Shown in pieces: positions 14,232 through 22,692 of a stretch of DNA of 64,000 nucleotides. Source of the DNA: Clostridiales bacterium (GTDB taxonomy: Bacteria > Bacillota > Clostridia > Oscillospirales > Oscillospiraceae). The translations under genes were made by a program, and so were the position numbers. The notes under the pieces were generated by a model. It was not told the DNA's origin, did no database searches, and saw only the letters and a program-made list of their open reading frames with translations. Within the stretch, counting starts at the first letter, position 1; each line of letters starts with the position of its first letter. The stretch covers positions 1 to 64,000 of the forward strand of contig SFLD01000001.1 in assembly GCA_004553545.1 (NCBI GenBank), in the 5' to 3' direction.

Positions 14232-16223
14232 ATGGCAGCACGCAAGGATTACGGCAACGACAGCATCTCGTCCCTGAAGGGCGCGGACCGGGTGCGAAAG
14301 CGCCCGGCGGTGATCTTCGGCTCCGACGCCCTGGAGGGCTGCGAGCATGCCGTCTTTGAGATCCTCTCCAACTCCATCGACGAGGCCCGGGCGGGCCACG
14401 GCAAGCGCATCACCGTGACGCGCTTCCTGGACCGGTCCATCCAGGTGGAGGATGCCGGCCGCGGCTGCCCCGTGGACTGGAACGAGAAGGAGGGCCGCTT
14501 CAACTGGGAGCTGGTCTACTGCGAGCTCTACGCCGGCGGCAAGTACGATAACCTCAGCGGCGAGAACTACGAGTACTCCCTGGGCCTCAACGGCCTGGGC
14601 GCCTGCGCCACCCAGTACTCCTCCCGCTACATGGACGTGACGGTCTGGCGGGACGGCTTTGAGTATCAGCTCCACTTTGAGCGGGGCGAGCTGGTGGGCG
14701 AGATGGGCAAGACCCCCCTCCCCAAGAGCCAGGCCAAGAAGACCGGCACCCGGACCCGCTGGCTGCCGGACCTGGACGTCTTCACGGACATCGCCGTGCC
14801 GGTGGAGTACTACCAGGACGTGATGAAGCGCCAGGCGGTGGTGAACGCCGGGGTCACCTTCCAGCTGCGGGATGAGACGGAACCGGGAAAATTTCAGGAG
14901 ACCGACTTCCTCTACGAAAACGGCATCCAGGACTATGTGGCGGAGCTGGCCGGGGAGGGTCCCCTCACTCAGCCGGTCTTCCTCACCGCCGAGCGGCGGG
15001 GCCGGGACCGGGCGGACAAGCCGGACTACAAGGTGAAGCTCAACGTCTGCTTCTGCTTTTCCAACAAGGTGCAGATCATCGAGCACTACCACAACTCCAG
15101 CTTCTTAGAGCACGGCGGCAGCCCGGAGAAGGCCACGAAGTCCGCCTTCGTCAGCGCCATCGACAAGTACCTGCGGGACCAGGGGAAGTATCAGAAGAGC
15201 GAGAGCAAGATCACCTGGCAGGACATTGAGGACTGCCTGGTGCTGGTCTCCAACAACTTCTCCACCCAGACCAGCTATGAAAACCAGACCAAAAAGGCCA
15301 TCAACAACAAGTTCGTCCAGGAGGCCATGACGGAGTTCCTCCGCTCCCAGCTGGAGGTCTACTTCATCGAGAACCGCTTCGACGCCGACAAGATCTCAGA
15401 GCAGGTCCTCATCAACAAGCGCAGCCGGGAGAGTGCCGAGCGGGCCCGGCTCAACACCAAGACCAAGCTCTCCGCCAACATCACCATCGCCGACCGGGTG
15501 CAGAAGTTCGTGGACTGCCGCTCCAAGGACATCTCCCGCCGGGAGATCTATATCGTGGAGGGCGACTCCGCTCTCGGCAGCGTCAAGCAGAGCCGGGACG
15601 CGGAGTACCAGGGCATCATGCCCATCCGGGGCAAGATCCTGAACTGCCTGAAGGCGGACTACGCCCGGATCTTCAAAAGCGACATCATCATGGACCTCAT
15701 CCGGGTCCTGGGCTGCGGCGTGGATGTGCCGGGCAAGCACGCAAAAAACGTCAGCGCCTTTGACATCGGAAGCCTCCGCTGGAGCAAGGTGGTCATCTGC
15801 ACCGATGCCGACTACGACGGCTTCCAGATCCGGACCCTGGTGCTGACCATGATCTACCGGCTCTGCCCGGAGCTCATCCGCCAGGGCTACGTCTATATCG
15901 CGGAGACGCCGCTCTTTGAGATCCGCTGCGGCGAGAAGACCTGGTTCGCCTACTCCGACAAGGAGAAGGCGGACATCGTGAAGGGGCTGGAGGGCAAGAA
16001 ATACAAGGTGGACCGGTCCAAGGGTCTCGGCGAGAACGAGCCGGACATGATGTGGCTCACCACCATGAATCCCGAGACCCGGCGGCTCATCCGGGTCATG
16101 CCGGAGGACGCGGAGCGCACCGCCCAGGTCTTTGACCTGCTGCTGGGGGACAACCTGCAGGGCCGGAAGGACCACATCGCGGAGAACGGATACAAGTACC
16201 TGGAGCTGGCGGATATTTCGTGA
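14232..16223 (+). CDS. Divergent type IIA DNA topoisomerase, B (ATPase) subunit
   Basis: A 663-residue GyrB/ParE homologue. GHKL ATPase marks: KGADRVRKRPAVIFG (replacing DGLEAVRKRPGMYIG), EILSNSIDEARAGHG with the catalytic Glu/Asn, and VEDAGRGCPVDW. TOPRIM marks: EIYIVEGDSALGSVKQ and CTDADYDGFQIRTLVL. The GLGENEPDMMW and MNPETRRLIRV segments match the tail of the family. It is much more diverged than housekeeping GyrB/ParE and represents the additional topoisomerase found in many Clostridia. With the A subunit at 16771 it should form an A2B2 enzyme. An RAYT gene separates the two. Confidence 0.92.
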   Translation: MAARKDYGNDSISSLKGADRVRKRPAVIFGSDALEGCEHAVFEILSNSIDEARAGHGKRITVTRFLDRSIQVEDAGRGCPVDWNEKEGRFNWELVYCELYAGGKYDNLSGENYEYSLGLNGLGACATQYSSRYMDVTVWRDGFEYQLHFERGELVGEMGKTPLPKSQAKKTGTRTRWLPDLDVFTDIAVPVEYYQDVMKRQAVVNAGVTFQLRDETEPGKFQETDFLYENGIQDYVAELAGEGPLTQPVFLTAERRGRDRADKPDYKVKLNVCFCFSNKVQIIEHYHNSSFLEHGGSPEKATKSAFVSAIDKYLRDQGKYQKSESKITWQDIEDCLVLVSNNFSTQTSYENQTKKAINNKFVQEAMTEFLRSQLEVYFIENRFDADKISEQVLINKRSRESAERARLNTKTKLSANITIADRVQKFVDCRSKDISRREIYIVEGDSALGSVKQSRDAEYQGIMPIRGKILNCLKADYARIFKSDIIMDLIRVLGCGVDVPGKHAKNVSAFDIGSLRWSKVVICTDADYDGFQIRTLVLTMIYRLCPELIRQGYVYIAETPLFEIRCGEKTWFAYSDKEKADIVKGLEGKKYKVDRSKGLGENEPDMMWLTTMNPETRRLIRVMPEDAERTAQVFDLLLGDNLQGRKDHIAENGYKYLELADIS

Positions 16224-16253
16224 GAATGGACAATTGAGAATGGGGGGAGACGC

Positions 16254-16796
16254 GTGGAGAGAAAGCCGCTTCCGAAGCGGAAGTTGCCTCGCCTTCCCCA
16301 GTATGATTACGGGCAATGCGGGTACTATTTTGTGACCATCTGCACCAAAGTCCGGAATCGGGATACCCTGGGTTCGATTATCCCCTGGGAACGCGTAGGG
16401 GGCGGGCTCTGTCCCGCCCCGCCAACCGTTTGTCTGACACCCGCGGGAAAAATCGTGGAAGACGCCATCACCGCCATTCCATCTCTTTATGCGGGCGTGG
16501 AGTTCGACACATATTGCATTATGCCAGACCACGTCCATTTGATCATTGCCATTCCGGCGGGGCGGGACAGAGCCCGCCCCCTACCGGTTATGATCGGCCG
16601 CTTCAAATCCTATACCGATCATGGTTACCGGGGCCTTACGGACAAAAAGACGCCCGGACTCTGGCAGCGCGGGTTTTATGACCATGTGATCCGGAACGAT
16701 GCCGACCTGGACGCTGCCCGCCGCTATGTACGAAATAACCCTGTAAAAAAGCAGGAGAGGGAATCGATCTATGCCGAAAAAGAAACAACCCAATGA
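16254..16796 (+). CDS. REP-associated tyrosine transposase (RAYT, Y1/IS200-like HUH family)
   Basis: A 180-residue single-strand transposase. The HUH motif is His93-Val-His95 in YCIMPDHVHLIIAIP. The likely catalytic Tyr158 lies in the helix RRYVRNNPVKKQ. The N-terminal RLPQYDYGQCGYYFVTICT is typical of RAYTs. Starts at GTG 16254 behind a GA-rich site. RAYTs act on REP hairpins marked by GTAG. Two inverted, identical 26-base REP-like elements lie inside the gene and are translated in frame (VGGGLCPAP at 16395-16420, GRDRARPLP at 16559-16584). It lies between topoisomerase B and A genes and overlaps the start of the latter by 26 bases. Looks intact. Confidence 0.9.
   Translation: MERKPLPKRKLPRLPQYDYGQCGYYFVTICTKVRNRDTLGSIIPWERVGGGLCPAPPTVCLTPAGKIVEDAITAIPSLYAGVEFDTYCIMPDHVHLIIAIPAGRDRARPLPVMIGRFKSYTDHGYRGLTDKKTPGLWQRGFYDHVIRNDADLDAARRYVRNNPVKKQERESIYAEKETTQ
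16395..16420 (+). repeat. REP element inside the RAYT gene (direct)
   Basis: GTAG followed by GGGGCGGGCTCTGTCCCGCC and CC; hairpin-forming, exact inverted complement of 16559-16584. Confidence 0.8.
16559..16584 (-). repeat. REP element inside the RAYT gene (inverted)
   Basis: Exact 26-base reverse complement of 16395-16420; reads GTAG plus hairpin on the minus strand. The pair flanks the part encoding the HUH motif. Confidence 0.8.
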
Positions 16797-19014
16797 ATCC
16801 CGCCCCAAGGTGGACAACCCCAACGTGCTGGGGCTCCATGCGGCGGTGGTGGAGCAGGGGATCACGGATACCCTGGAGAGCAACTACATGCCCTACGCGA
16901 TGAGCGTCATCGTGTCCCGGGCCATCCCGGAGATCGACGGCTTCAAGCCCTCCCACCGGAAGCTCCTCTATACGATGTATAAGATGGGCCTTCTCACCGG
17001 GGCCCGGACGAAGTCTGCCAACATCGTGGGCCAGACCATGCGCCTGAATCCCCACGGCGACGCCGCCATCTATGACACCATGGTGCGCCTCTCCCGGGGC
17101 TACGGGGCGCTGCTGACGCCCTTTGTGGACTCCAAGGGCAACTTCGGCAAGGTCTACTCCCGGGACATGGCCTGGGCCGCCCCCCGGTATACGGAGGCGA
17201 AGCTCGCCCCCATCTGCGCGGAGCTCTTCCAGGACATCGACAGCGACACGGTGGACTTCGTGGAGAACTACGACAACACCATGAAGGAGCCCGCCCTGCT
17301 GCCCACGACGTTCCCCAACATCCTGGTCTCCGCCAACACCGGCATCGCCGTGGGCATGGCGTCCCAGTTCTGCGGCTTCAACCTGAGGGAGGTCTGCGAG
17401 ACCACGGTGGCCTACCTGAAAAACCCCGCCTGCGACCTGACGGAGACGCTCCTGGCCCCGGACTTCCCCACGGGGGGACAGCTCCTCTACGACGGCAATC
17501 TCCTCCGGGAGCTCTATGAGAGCGGCCGGGGCAGTGTCCGGGTCCGGGCAAAGTACCGCTACGTGAAGGCGGAAAACCTCATCGAGGTCTACGAGATCCC
17601 CTACTCCACCACCACGGAGGCCATCCTGGACAAGGTGGCGGAGCTCATCAAGAGCGGCAAGATCCGGGAGATCGCGGACATGCGGGACGAGACGGACCTC
17701 TCCGGCCTGAAGCTGGCCATCGACTTAAAGCGGGGCACGGACCCCGACAAGCTGATGGCGAAGCTCTTCAAGCTCACGACCCTGGAGGACGCCTTCGCCT
17801 GCAACTTCAACGTCCTCATTGCCGGGATGCCCAAGGTCCTGGGGGTCCGGCAGATCTTAGAGGAATGGTGCGCCTGGCGGACGGAGTCCGTCCGGCGGCG
17901 GCTCTACTTCATCCTGGGGAAGAAGCGGGACAAGCTGCACCTCTTGAAGGGCCTGCAGCGCATCCTGCTGGACATTGACAAGGCCATCCGCATCATCCGG
18001 GAGACGGAGGAGGAAGCCGAGGTCATCCCGAACCTGATGATCGGCTTCGGCATCGACCAGGTCCAGGCGGAGTACGTGGCGGAGATCAAGCTGCGGAACA
18101 TCAACAAGGAGTATATCCTCAAAAGGACGCGGGAGACCGACGCCCTGCGGGACGAGATCGACGACCTGGAGGACACCCTGAACGATCCCCGCCGGGTGAA
18201 GAAGATCCTGGTGGACGAGCTGACGGCTGCCGCCAAGAAGTACGGCGAACCCCGGAAGACGGAGATTCTCTACGAGCACCAGCAGCTGGAGCTCCCCGAG
18301 GAGGAGCCCGAGGCGGAGTACCCGGTGCGGCTCTTCCTCTCCCGGGAGGGCTATCTCAAGAAGATCACGCCCCAGTCCCTGCGGATGAGCGGGGAGCAGA
18401 AGTACAAGGAGGGCGACGGGCTCCGGCAGAGCTTTGAGACCACGTCCAACGCAGAGCTCATGCTCTTCACGGACCGCTGCCAGGTCTATAAGGTCCGGCT
18501 TGGCGAGTTTGAGGACAGCAAGGCCAGCGTCCTCGGCGATTACCTGCCGGCAAAGCTGAAGATGGACGAGGGCGAGAGCGTGATCTACGCCCTGCTGCCG
18601 GGGGACTACGCCGGCTCCCTCCTCTTCCTCTATGAAAACGGCAAGGCCGCCCGCATCGAGCTCACGGCCTATCAGACGGCCTCCAACCGCCGGAAGCTGA
18701 CGGGAGCCTACTCGGATAAGGCGCCGCTTGCCGCCATCCTGCGCCTGACGGAGGACGGGGAGGTGGCGGTCTGCTCCGACGAGCCCCGCTGCCTCATCCT
18801 CCACACCGCCCTGCTGGCTCCCAAGACCACCCGCACTTCCCAGGGCGTGGCGGTGATGACCCTGAAGAAGAACCGCCGCCTCACGGAGGCAAAGTTCCTG
18901 GCGGAGACCGCCATCCAAAACCCGGCGCGCTACCGGGTCCGCTCTCTCCCCGCCGCCGGCGCCCTCCTGAAGGGCGAGGACAACGGAGAGAAGCAGCTGA
19001 CACTGGAAGTTTGA
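16771..19014 (+). CDS. Divergent type IIA DNA topoisomerase, A (breakage-reunion) subunit
   Basis: A 747-residue GyrA/ParC homologue. ESNYMPYAMSVIVSRAIPEIDG opens the winged-helix region. Catalytic Tyr140 lies in MAWAAPRYTEAKLAPI. The quinolone-pocket segment reads MRLNPHGDAAIYDTMVRLSR, with Ala at the position of GyrA Ser83. A coiled coil (about 390-480) and a degenerate C-terminal beta-propeller (RLFLSREGYLKKI, LFTDRCQVYKV, LFLYENGKAARIEL, MTLKKNRRLTEA) follow. The propeller lacks an obvious GyrA-box (QRRGGKG), so ParC-like relaxation/decatenation is more likely than supercoiling. Start ATG 16771 follows CAGGAGAGGG inside the RAYT 3' end. Confidence 0.92.
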   Translation: MPKKKQPNESRPKVDNPNVLGLHAAVVEQGITDTLESNYMPYAMSVIVSRAIPEIDGFKPSHRKLLYTMYKMGLLTGARTKSANIVGQTMRLNPHGDAAIYDTMVRLSRGYGALLTPFVDSKGNFGKVYSRDMAWAAPRYTEAKLAPICAELFQDIDSDTVDFVENYDNTMKEPALLPTTFPNILVSANTGIAVGMASQFCGFNLREVCETTVAYLKNPACDLTETLLAPDFPTGGQLLYDGNLLRELYESGRGSVRVRAKYRYVKAENLIEVYEIPYSTTTEAILDKVAELIKSGKIREIADMRDETDLSGLKLAIDLKRGTDPDKLMAKLFKLTTLEDAFACNFNVLIAGMPKVLGVRQILEEWCAWRTESVRRRLYFILGKKRDKLHLLKGLQRILLDIDKAIRIIRETEEEAEVIPNLMIGFGIDQVQAEYVAEIKLRNINKEYILKRTRETDALRDEIDDLEDTLNDPRRVKKILVDELTAAAKKYGEPRKTEILYEHQQLELPEEEPEAEYPVRLFLSREGYLKKITPQSLRMSGEQKYKEGDGLRQSFETTSNAELMLFTDRCQVYKVRLGEFEDSKASVLGDYLPAKLKMDEGESVIYALLPGDYAGSLLFLYENGKAARIELTAYQTASNRRKLTGAYSDKAPLAAILRLTEDGEVAVCSDEPRCLILHTALLAPKTTRTSQGVAVMTLKKNRRLTEAKFLAETAIQNPARYRVRSLPAAGALLKGEDNGEKQLTLEV

Positions 19015-19040
19015 GCTTCCCCACGGAAAGGAGCGTTCCC

Positions 19041-19895
19041 ATGCAGGCGACTGTGAAGAAATACGGCTTCATCACCCTCTGCTGCATTCCCTTTGCCCTG
19101 GCATTTGACTGTTTCTACGCCCCCAACGGCCTCACCTGCGGCGGCTTTACCGGTGTGGCCCAGATCATCAACCACTTTCTCCCCTTTGCCCCAGTGGGCA
19201 CGGTGGCGTTCCTTCTGAACCTGCCGCTCTTCATCCTGGGGCTGGTCCGCCACGGGAAGGGCTTTCTCCTGAGCTCCCTCTACGCCGTGGCGGTGAGCTC
19301 CCTCTTTGTGGACGTGCTGGCGGCGGTATACACCTTCCCGCCCATGGAGCCCCTGCTGGCCTGCATCTACGGCGGGGTCATCCTGGGGGTGGCGGTGGGC
19401 GGCATGCTCCGCTACGACACCACCACCGGCGGCACGGAGCTGGGCGCCCGGCTGCTGCTGCCCCGCTTCCCCCACCTGCCCATCGGCAAGATCTGCCTTG
19501 TGATGGATCTTGCGGTCATCGTCTCCTACGCCGCCGTCTTCGGCAGCGTGCTGAACGCCCTCTACGGCGGCGTGGCCCTCTACCTCACCACGGTGGTGAT
19601 GGATATGGTGATCTACGGCGGCCGGGCGGCCAAGGTGGCCTACATCATCAGCCTGGAGAACAACGCCATCTCCCAGGCCCTGCTGGACAAGGACATGGGC
19701 GTCACCATCCTGCCCGCCCGGGGCGCCTATACCGGGACGGAGCGGCCGGTGCTTCTCGTGGCCATCCGGCGGCGTGAGATCACGGCAGTGAAGGCCCTGG
19801 TGAAGGAGCTGGACCCCGACGCCTTCCTCATCGTCTGCGACGCCCGGGAGGTCCTGGGCGAGGGCTTCAACGAGTACAGCCCCGACGGACTGTAA
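19041..19895 (+). CDS. YitT family (DUF2179) membrane protein
   Basis: A 284-residue protein with about five N-terminal membrane segments (DCFYAPNGLTCGGFTGVAQII, then FLLNLPLFILGLVRHGKGFL and DTTTGGTELGARLLL, a family signature) and a C-terminal DUF2179 ferredoxin-like domain (about 205-284: NAISQALLDKDMGVTILPARGAYTGTERPVL, split across positions 206-236). YitT proteins are widespread in Firmicutes; transport roles have been suggested but are not established. ATG 19041 is chosen for AAAGGAG 9 bases upstream. It follows the topoisomerase gene closely and may be co-transcribed. Confidence 0.9.
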   Translation: MQATVKKYGFITLCCIPFALAFDCFYAPNGLTCGGFTGVAQIINHFLPFAPVGTVAFLLNLPLFILGLVRHGKGFLLSSLYAVAVSSLFVDVLAAVYTFPPMEPLLACIYGGVILGVAVGGMLRYDTTTGGTELGARLLLPRFPHLPIGKICLVMDLAVIVSYAAVFGSVLNALYGGVALYLTTVVMDMVIYGGRAAKVAYIISLENNAISQALLDKDMGVTILPARGAYTGTERPVLLVAIRRREITAVKALVKELDPDAFLIVCDAREVLGEGFNEYSPDGL

Positions 19896-19960
19896 GGGAT
19901 GATCACCCCCTGACAAAAATACATAAAAAACAGAAACGAACGCAAAAAGGAGGACTTCCC

Positions 19961-20557
19961 ATGGCAGATCTTATGAAAACGAAGGAAAATCTGGAGGCCC
20001 GGGGCTACGCGGTCCGGCTCTTCCCGGACAAGGAGAGCGCCGCAAAGTACCTGAACGAAGTCATCGACGGCACTTCCGTGGGCTTCGGCGGGTCCATGAC
20101 GCTGGACCAGATGGGGCTCTTCCCCTCTCTCGGGCAGCACAACACCGTCTTCTGGCACTGGAAGCAGAATCCGGCGGACGCCCGGGCCTCCGCCGCCAAC
20201 GCGGCGGTGTACCTGAGCTCCGTCAACGCCCTTGCGGAGACCGGCGAGATCGTCAACATCGACGGCGCCGGAAACCGGGTGGCTTCCACCCTCTATGGGC
20301 ACAAGAAAGTCTACCTCATCATCAGCCGCAACAAGCTGGCGGCGGACTATGACGGCGCCCTCTGGCGGGCCCGGAACGTGGCCGCTCCCAAGAACGCCCA
20401 GCGCCTCAACCGCAAGACCCCCTGCGCCATCAAGGGCGACCGCTGTTACGACTGCAAGAGCCCGGACCGCATCTGCTGCGGCCTCGTGGTCCTCTGGCGG
20501 CCCATGATGGGCCAGGACATCGAGATCATCCTGGTGGACGAGGACCTGGGCTGCTGA
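19961..20557 (+). CDS. LUD-domain protein (LutC/YkgG-related)
   Basis: A 198-residue protein made of one LUD (DUF162) domain, the fold found in lactate-utilisation proteins LutB/LutC. Family marks: NLEARGYAVRLFPDKESAAKYL, GTSVGFGGSMTLDQMGL, SSVNALAETGEIVNIDGAGN and KVYLIISRNKLA. The late cysteines in PCAIKGDRCYDCKSPDRICC could hold a metal centre. No LutA/LutB partner is adjacent, so it is a stand-alone LUD protein of unknown role. AAAAAGGAGG precedes ATG 19961. Confidence 0.88.
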   Translation: MADLMKTKENLEARGYAVRLFPDKESAAKYLNEVIDGTSVGFGGSMTLDQMGLFPSLGQHNTVFWHWKQNPADARASAANAAVYLSSVNALAETGEIVNIDGAGNRVASTLYGHKKVYLIISRNKLAADYDGALWRARNVAAPKNAQRLNRKTPCAIKGDRCYDCKSPDRICCGLVVLWRPMMGQDIEIILVDEDLGC

Positions 20558-20586
20558 GAAGCCAAGGAGGAAGGGAGGCTGCGGCC

Positions 20587-21306
20587 ATGCGGAAACATTG
20601 CTGGACGGGGGCGCTCTGCGTCCTTCTCTGCTGCGCCTGCCTCGCGGGCTGCGGCCTGCTGGACCGGGAGTACCGGGTCACCAAGGAGCACAGCGACCGC
20701 TACTGGGAGAGCGAGAGCGCCGACATCCTGCGGGCGGAGAGCTATGACGACGTGGTCAGCGACCTTCTCATCCTCATCGGCCGGCACACGGAGAGCGCCA
20801 CCCTGCGGCTCTACCAGTTCCCGGACGACGCCGCCGCGGCGGAGGCCCTGGAGCAGGCGGCGCTGGAGGTCCAGCAGGAGACCGCCCTGGGGACCTACGC
20901 CGTGGAGTACATCACCTCGGAGCTGGAGCCCCAGCGGGCCTATCAGGAGGCCACCATCCACCTGGGCTACCGCCGGACGGAGGAGCAGCTGCAGTCCATC
21001 GTCAGCGCCACCAGCACGGCGGCCCTGCCGGAGCTGCTGCAGCTGGCCCTGGAGAGCCGGAAAACGGAGCTCACCGTCCGCATCGGCTACTGGGGCGAGG
21101 GCTCAGCGGCGCTGGTGCGCAAGGCCGTTCTGGACATCCGGGAGGCATACGGCATCGGGGACGACATCCCCTGGCTCCTCTGCTGCTATCCCAACGCCGA
21201 GGCCCCCGGCATCCTGGAGTTCCGCTTCGACGGCGGCGACGGCACCGAGGTGCCGGAGAACACCCTCCGCTTCCCCGACGACGGAACGGCGGACGCCGCC
21301 GGCTGA
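20587..21306 (+). CDS. Predicted lipoprotein, unknown function
   Basis: 239 residues with a signal peptide ending CACLAGC (lipidated Cys22). The mature part is hydrophilic and alternates acidic helices with beta strands (ATLRLYQFPDDAAAAEALEQ, then TEEQLQSIVSATSTAALPEL, and ELTVRIGYWGEGSAALVRKA). I do not recognise the family. It follows the LUD gene by 29 bases with GGAGGAAGGGAGG before the start, so the two are probably co-expressed. Confidence 0.7.
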   Translation: MRKHCWTGALCVLLCCACLAGCGLLDREYRVTKEHSDRYWESESADILRAESYDDVVSDLLILIGRHTESATLRLYQFPDDAAAAEALEQAALEVQQETALGTYAVEYITSELEPQRAYQEATIHLGYRRTEEQLQSIVSATSTAALPELLQLALESRKTELTVRIGYWGEGSAALVRKAVLDIREAYGIGDDIPWLLCCYPNAEAPGILEFRFDGGDGTEVPENTLRFPDDGTADAAG

Positions 21307-21341
21307 GGGCAAAAATTTTTCAGAAAATCTTCCGTTTTTTC

Positions 21342-21370
21342 TTGACAGGGAGTCGTTCTTCTGCTAGAAT
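21342..21370 (+). promoter_or_regulatory. Promoter of tRNA-Gly
   Basis: TTGACA (21342-21347), 17 bases, TAGAAT (21365-21370) with TG extended -10; 12 bases before the tRNA. Confidence 0.9.
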
Positions 21371-21382
21371 ACTCCTTGTTCC

Positions 21383-21458
21383 GCGGGCTTAGCTCATCTG
21401 GTAGAGCGCCACCTTGCCAAGGTGGAGGTAGCGAGTTCGAGCCTCGTAGCCCGCTCCA
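21383..21458 (+). tRNA. tRNA-Gly (GCC)
   Basis: Cloverleaf of 76 bases: acceptor GCGGGCT/AGCCCGC, anticodon stem CCACC/GGTGG with loop TTGCCAA (anticodon GCC), T-loop TTCGAGC and encoded CCA. It stands alone between its own promoter and terminator. Confidence 0.97.
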
Positions 21459-21462
21459 TACG

Positions 21463-21499
21463 AAAGCAGGACATCCAGCTTGGATGTCCTGCTTTTTTC
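21463..21499 (+). terminator. Terminator of tRNA-Gly
   Basis: A 15-bp stem AAAGCAGGACATCCA/TGGATGTCCTGCTTT (21463-21477 with 21481-21495) continuing into a T-tract. Confidence 0.9.
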
Positions 21500-21570
21500 A
21501 TACGAAGGCGAACTCGCTGCCTCCACCTGCCGCGCGGAGCGCAGTTTTGCAGGGGGCAAAGGAGCTTTGC

Positions 21571-21599
21571 TTGTCTGCGGACGGGGAATGTGGTAGAGT
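21571..21599 (+). promoter_or_regulatory. Promoter of the XRE regulator
   Basis: TTGTCT (21571-21576), 17 bases, TAGAGT (21594-21599), with TG at the extended -10 position. Confidence 0.5.
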
Positions 21600-21632
21600 G
21601 GGAGGCAGAAAATCAAAAGGAGGACAGCTTTG

Positions 21633-22067
21633 ATGTCTGATTTCAGCCGGAATCTGCAGCGGCTGCGGAAGCGGGCCGGGCTCTCTCAGGAAGGACTGGC
21701 AGAGACGCTCTCCGTCACCCGGCAGACCGTCTCCAGCTGGGAGCGCGGGAAATCCTACCCGGATCTTGATACCCTGCTGCAGCTGGCGGAGGCACTCTCT
21801 GCCAGTCCCAACGACCTCCTCTACCCGCCGGAGCGGAAGCCGCGCCTGGCCGACGCGGGCAAGCGGAGCTTTCGGGGACTTGCCATTGCCATCATGGTCA
21901 TCGGTTTTCTGATCGGCTGCCGGGAGAGCAACGTGATCACAGAGTGGGAGACCCTGCGCTTCCTCTGGGACCGGGCCATTCGCTACTGGACGGCAAGTTT
22001 CCTCATCGGTATGGTATTCCTGGGCTTTGACCGGGTGCTGCTGGCGCTGCGCGAGCGGGCGGAATGA
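21633..22067 (+). CDS. XRE-family helix-turn-helix protein with two membrane segments
   Basis: 144 residues. The first 65 form a Cro/C1-type DNA-binding domain (LQRLRKRAGLSQEGLAETL, then VTRQTVSSWERGKSYPDLDTLLQL). Two hydrophobic segments follow (about 80-96 and 121-136), so it is a membrane-tethered regulator of a type common in Firmicutes. ATG 21633 is preferred to TTG 21630 because AAAAGGAGGA lies about 9 bases upstream. Targets unknown. Confidence 0.85.
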   Translation: MSDFSRNLQRLRKRAGLSQEGLAETLSVTRQTVSSWERGKSYPDLDTLLQLAEALSASPNDLLYPPERKPRLADAGKRSFRGLAIAIMVIGFLIGCRESNVITEWETLRFLWDRAIRYWTASFLIGMVFLGFDRVLLALRERAE

Positions 22068-22692
22068 GAAGGGGCGGACCACAGGTCCGCCCCTTCCCCC
22101 GTCCCCGCAGGGCCAAAGGCTCCCTTGTGTAAAGGGGGAGCGAACCGAGCGCTGCCGGGGGCAGATGCAGCGAGGTGAGCGAGTGGCTGCGGTCAAAATT
22201 CTGTGAGCGATCAGCGAGCAAAGAATTTTGGGCACCGCAACAGGAGCTGTCGGCCAAAGGCCGCGACTGAGGGATTGTCCGAGGTTGCCGGATATTGGGG
22301 GGTGATCTCTGCCGCGATCCCCACCCATCCTTTACATCCGCGCCGCAGACGCTCCGCTCTGCGCCGCTGGCCAGGGCGGTTGCGGCAGCCTTTCTTCCCT
22401 TTCGTAGGGGCCGATGCCCATGACTGACGCCCCAAATTTCGGCACGAAATTTGGTCGGCGGAAGCCATGCCTTAGGTACATAGGCCCGCCGCCTGGCACC
22501 GCGATCGACCGGTAGGGGCGGGAGCGTTCCGGAGCAACGGGAATCGGTGTGAAACGGAGCCTTTCCCCAGCGGGGCGGGACGGAGCCCGCCCCCTACAGG
22601 GGGACCGGGGCAGGACGGCGGTGGAAGCATCACAGAGAGTGCGCAAAACGGGCCATCCGGGGCATCGGCTCACGCGGATGCTGCGGTGAGGG
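22068..22692. repeat. Second block of dispersed intergenic repeats
   Basis: No credible gene in about 620 bases. It carries a copy of the 9.67-kb double-hairpin repeat split by an insert of about 100 bases (between AAAGGGGGAGC near 22140 and GAGCTGTCGGCC near 22245), then the module with GCGCCGCTGGCC and GGCGGTTGCGGCAGCC (about 22320-22420), GTAG-headed elements at 22404 and 22512, and a REP copy at 22572-22597. Its order matches the 9.7-10.0-kb block. Confidence 0.7.
22572..22597 (-). repeat. REP element
   Basis: Minus strand GTAG plus hairpin; differs from the inverted copy in the RAYT gene (16559-16584) at one base. Confidence 0.75.
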
